This document shows, one piece after another, positions 63,201-64,000 of a stretch of DNA of 64,000 bases (position 1 is its first letter; each line of letters opens with the position of its first letter). The position numbers were made by a program, and so were the translations under genes. Under the pieces are notes generated by a model that worked only from the letters and a program-made list of their open reading frames with translations, was not told where the DNA came from and did no database searches. The DNA is from Myxococcales bacterium (GTDB taxonomy: Bacteria > Myxococcota_A > Polyangia > Polyangiales > Ga0077539): contig JAEUKI010000052.1 in assembly GCA_016793325.1 (NCBI GenBank), positions 62,001 through 126,000 on the forward strand, given 5' to 3'.

Positions 63201-63418
63201 ACGCGCGCACGTATTGGCAGCGGCTCGTGGATCGACAGCTCTCGATCAACGATCGCCAGGGCGCGATCAACACGCTCAACGATGTCTTGCGGCATCGGCC
63301 CGGCGATCGCGACGCGACGCGAAAGCTCGCGGAGCTGCAAGGTGGCGGGGCGCGTCCCGCGGGCGGTTCGAGCGTGCCCGCGTTCGGAACGCCCCGTCCG
63401 CTCACGATTCGTCGTTGA
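60293..63418 (+). CDS. Membrane Ser/Thr kinase-like protein with TPR tail
   Basis: The 1041-residue protein has an N-terminal kinase domain (about 15-265) without a clear glycine loop. Lys in VVVKVLRA is present, but the catalytic loop reads HRDVRPEH (Arg for Lys, His for Asn) and DFG is IDAS. Weak or absent activity is likely. A Pro/Gln-rich cytoplasmic region follows (about 270-730), with repeats such as QQPYAQQAYAPQQP. One transmembrane helix lies near 738-758, then a Val/Asn linker, four NGSS repeats and a TPR-like domain (about 905-1030). It resembles myxobacterial PknB-like signalling proteins that sense or scaffold envelope events. Confidence 0.83.
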   Translation: MAGPVSDVRIPDTPARRFRTGARRNEGLTAVSFFGTDPELNTPVVVKVLRASAFPSPLERQRIVRELKRQVSVPHPSLARVIAADEEGGIVWVARDWIEGQPLSERIASGTVTPDEAARWTSQLAEALGELHRVMLLHRDVRPEHVILALDGRARLIDASCGRHFRGADGKAVFGTAGYVAPEAIAGKLVNARSDLYSLGATAYAMLQGAPPFGTTPEASVLERAAKTDAPKATRGPEGLVNAVASLLAREPRERPFHAQQVCQLVESFFTPTRPAASDDSDGPPTAAVDEGMVSKALAMLPGPSIVDDDFDDAEVTEVARNSALQSTPEPAPAASVAAVPPPPPPRSGNTAAIRAPAPSPNTGAHAVAIAPTSAPAMAMGQPPAQSVIRKATLMGMAPVPQQASPVPAVPAAPPRPPPPHEPSRPVISAPTTDSSVREDSGSRANYATDFDDDENTVVSEDSRIFGHTEPHAQSAHGTAVPPLPDDVSKRVLQKGGTVSAPIEARPLSVPPPPAARKATGSIRAPAPPGVPSLPHPEPQQQVAYTPSPDTGGGPTMTANVAAVAAYSDTSGPNATLDGQNISITEPNPGPTWDGNAYGAPAVGAPPIAQQPYAQQAYAPQQPAVGPPQPQQQYGQPQPPYGQHAPPNAPTGAYPSPTQQGYGQPQGMPPNAQMGGYPQQQQQGGQYATGGYPSPHAPYGPHQPTGTFPSAQGTGAYPSPNPNMTAGWSEAPPKKGALWPWVAAGCLIALVAGGSGYALALRHRTEPTVEVQQQIVAGPNIATPGNVTNNGQIPGPNGVVTPPVNGNGAMVVNNNGQTGTIPTPVAADAMVAANPVAAVDSGVAVNNVVAVNTNPTVNTNTNGYANPGTQNVVAPPPNNNNGSSNGSSNGSSNGSRSNPTPPPQLTPVQQARQLNARRDYVAARAILESWVRSHPSDAQALLLLGDVRFSQGERRPAGDAYRSAIAAGGYARTYWQRLVDRQLSINDRQGAINTLNDVLRHRPGDRDATRKLAELQGGGARPAGGSSVPAFGTPRPLTIRR
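62933..62980 (+). repeat. Four tandem 12-bp coding repeats (NGSS)
   Basis: Four 12-bp units of the form aacggctcgtcg, with small changes in copies 2 and 4, encode Asn-Gly-Ser-Ser/Arg in the extracytoplasmic linker of the kinase-like protein. It is a coding minisatellite that could vary linker length. Confidence 0.8.
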
Positions 63419-63442
63419 GCGAATCCCCCGTCCGATCGCTCA
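63416..63442. terminator. Candidate bidirectional terminator
   Basis: TGAGCGA-N13-TCGCTCA forms a 7-bp stem in the short gap between the convergent kinase-like and protease genes. There is no poly-T tail on either side, so intrinsic termination is uncertain, but the position between two stops fits a shared terminator. Confidence 0.3.
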
Positions 63443-64000
63443 GCTCTGAAAGAGTCCCTTCACGAGCCCGAAGATTTCTCGGGACGTGACGACCAAGAAG
63501 AGCCCGAGCATCAGCACCATCGAGCCCTGGAGCAGACGCGTCTCGAGCGTCGCGTTGGGCTTTCGGCGCATGATCATTTCGTACGCGAGCATGAGGAGCC
63601 TCCCGCCGTCGAGCACGGGGATCGGAAGGAGGTTCATCACGAAGAGCTGGAGCGAGATGAACGAGACCGCGATGAGCCCGTCGCGCCAGCCCTTGGACGC
63701 TTGCTGCGCGGTCTCTTGCACCATGCGCACGGGGCCGACGAGCTGCGCGTCCTTGATCTGCCGTCGAAACATCTTCACGAGCGTGTCGACGATGTCCGCG
63801 GTCATCACCGCGGGCTTCACGATCGAGTCGGAGACCGCGCGGCGAAGGGGCACGGGGCGGTACTGCGTGAGCTGCGTGATTCCGATGCCGAAGATGCGCT
63901 GTCCGTCGATCTCGAGCGGCCGCGGCGTCACCGTGGTCTCGAGCTCTTCGCTGCCGCGCCGGTAGCGCATGCGAAGCGCTTCGCCGTTGGAGCCTCGGAC
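63440..64000 (-). CDS. rseP: RseP-type site-2 protease, C-terminal part
   Basis: The frame is open to the end of the window, so this is the C-terminal part of a gene that starts beyond it. It includes the end of a PDZ-like domain (LEIDGQRIFGIGI) and the membrane segments of the M50 family, with the conserved NLLPIPVLDGGRL motif (second catalytic site) and two C-terminal helices (GSMVLMLGLFLVV). The HExxH site would lie outside the window. RseP-type proteases cut membrane anchors of anti-sigma factors in regulated intramembrane proteolysis. Confidence 0.88.
   Translation of the reverse strand, partial: VRGSNGEALRMRYRRGSEELETTVTPRPLEIDGQRIFGIGITQLTQYRPVPLRRAVSDSIVKPAVMTADIVDTLVKMFRRQIKDAQLVGPVRMVQETAQQASKGWRDGLIAVSFISLQLFVMNLLPIPVLDGGRLLMLAYEMIMRRKPNATLETRLLQGSMVLMLGLFLVVTSREIFGLVKGLFQS

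Overview
The window is GC-rich, densely coded DNA from a myxobacterium-like member of Myxococcota. I place it near Polyangiales/Sandaracinaceae by protein style only, not by any phylogeny. The indications are many outer-membrane-type lipoproteins whose mature ends are Asp/Ala/Ser low-complexity linkers, a MYXO-CTERM-like sorting tail, Hanks-type kinases fused to HEAT or TPR regions, a TIGR02996-type repeat-companion protein, and a reverse transcriptase of the long myxobacterial retron class. I found 43 protein genes and one possible gene remnant. I saw no rRNA, tRNA, CRISPR array, insertion sequence or phage module.

Layout. 0-3.3 kb: two tandem paralogous Cys-rich lipoproteins (the second carries an RCC1-like propeller) and a metallophosphoesterase. 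3.4-7 kb: SMC. 7-12.5 kb: cell-envelope genes (VWA lipoprotein, TetR regulator, a trypsin-fold protein without its catalytic Ser and Asp, an SH3-NlpC/P60 lipoprotein, an NHL-like propeller). 12.5-16.6 kb: a Cys-rich Sel1 lipoprotein and TypA/BipA. 16.7-19.7 kb: three minus-strand envelope genes including a YihY/BrkB membrane protein. 20-26.7 kb: a translationally coupled AddB-AddA pair for double-strand-break repair. 26.7-28.2 kb: homoserine dehydrogenase with a CBS tail. 28.2-32 kb: a divergent pair, an LRR/zinc-ribbon/SDR fusion and a degenerate EF-Tu-like GTPase, whose start codons are only 23 bp apart. 32-38 kb: a HEAT-kinase, then, divergently, a retron-type reverse transcriptase overlapping a TIGR02996/LRR gene. 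38-41.4 kb: an uncharacterised protein, a 2OG-Fe(II) oxygenase and HflX. 41.5-46.8 kb: two runs of coupled genes encoding a lipoprotein metalloprotease and partners. 46.9-50 kb: small envelope proteins, a palindromic repeat and a less GC-rich patch with a possible decayed gene. 50-64 kb: an SDR, a MYXO-CTERM protein, a GT-C-like membrane protein, an L,D-transpeptidase, a TonB-like-N-terminus protein, a HEAT-repeat membrane protein, a DUF2135-like lipoprotein, a membrane pseudokinase-like protein and the C-terminal part of an RseP-type protease.

How the genes work together. Many are probably single transcription units, but several short operons are tied by ATGA, GTGA or TTGA start/stop overlaps: AddB-AddA, RT-LRR, BrkB-propeller, the 41.5-44.5 kb trio, the 44.5-46.8 kb pair and the MYXO-CTERM/GT-C pair. 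A recurrent signal is a -10-like TAnnnT hexamer ending only 6-13 nt before the start codon of genes that lack an obvious Shine-Dalgarno, which suggests leaderless mRNAs. The best candidate for an undescribed system is the RT plus its overlapping TIGR02996/LRR partner at 35.5-37.9 kb: the RT has the retron NAxxH and YADD motifs, yet I see no msr-msd RNA and little free space for one.
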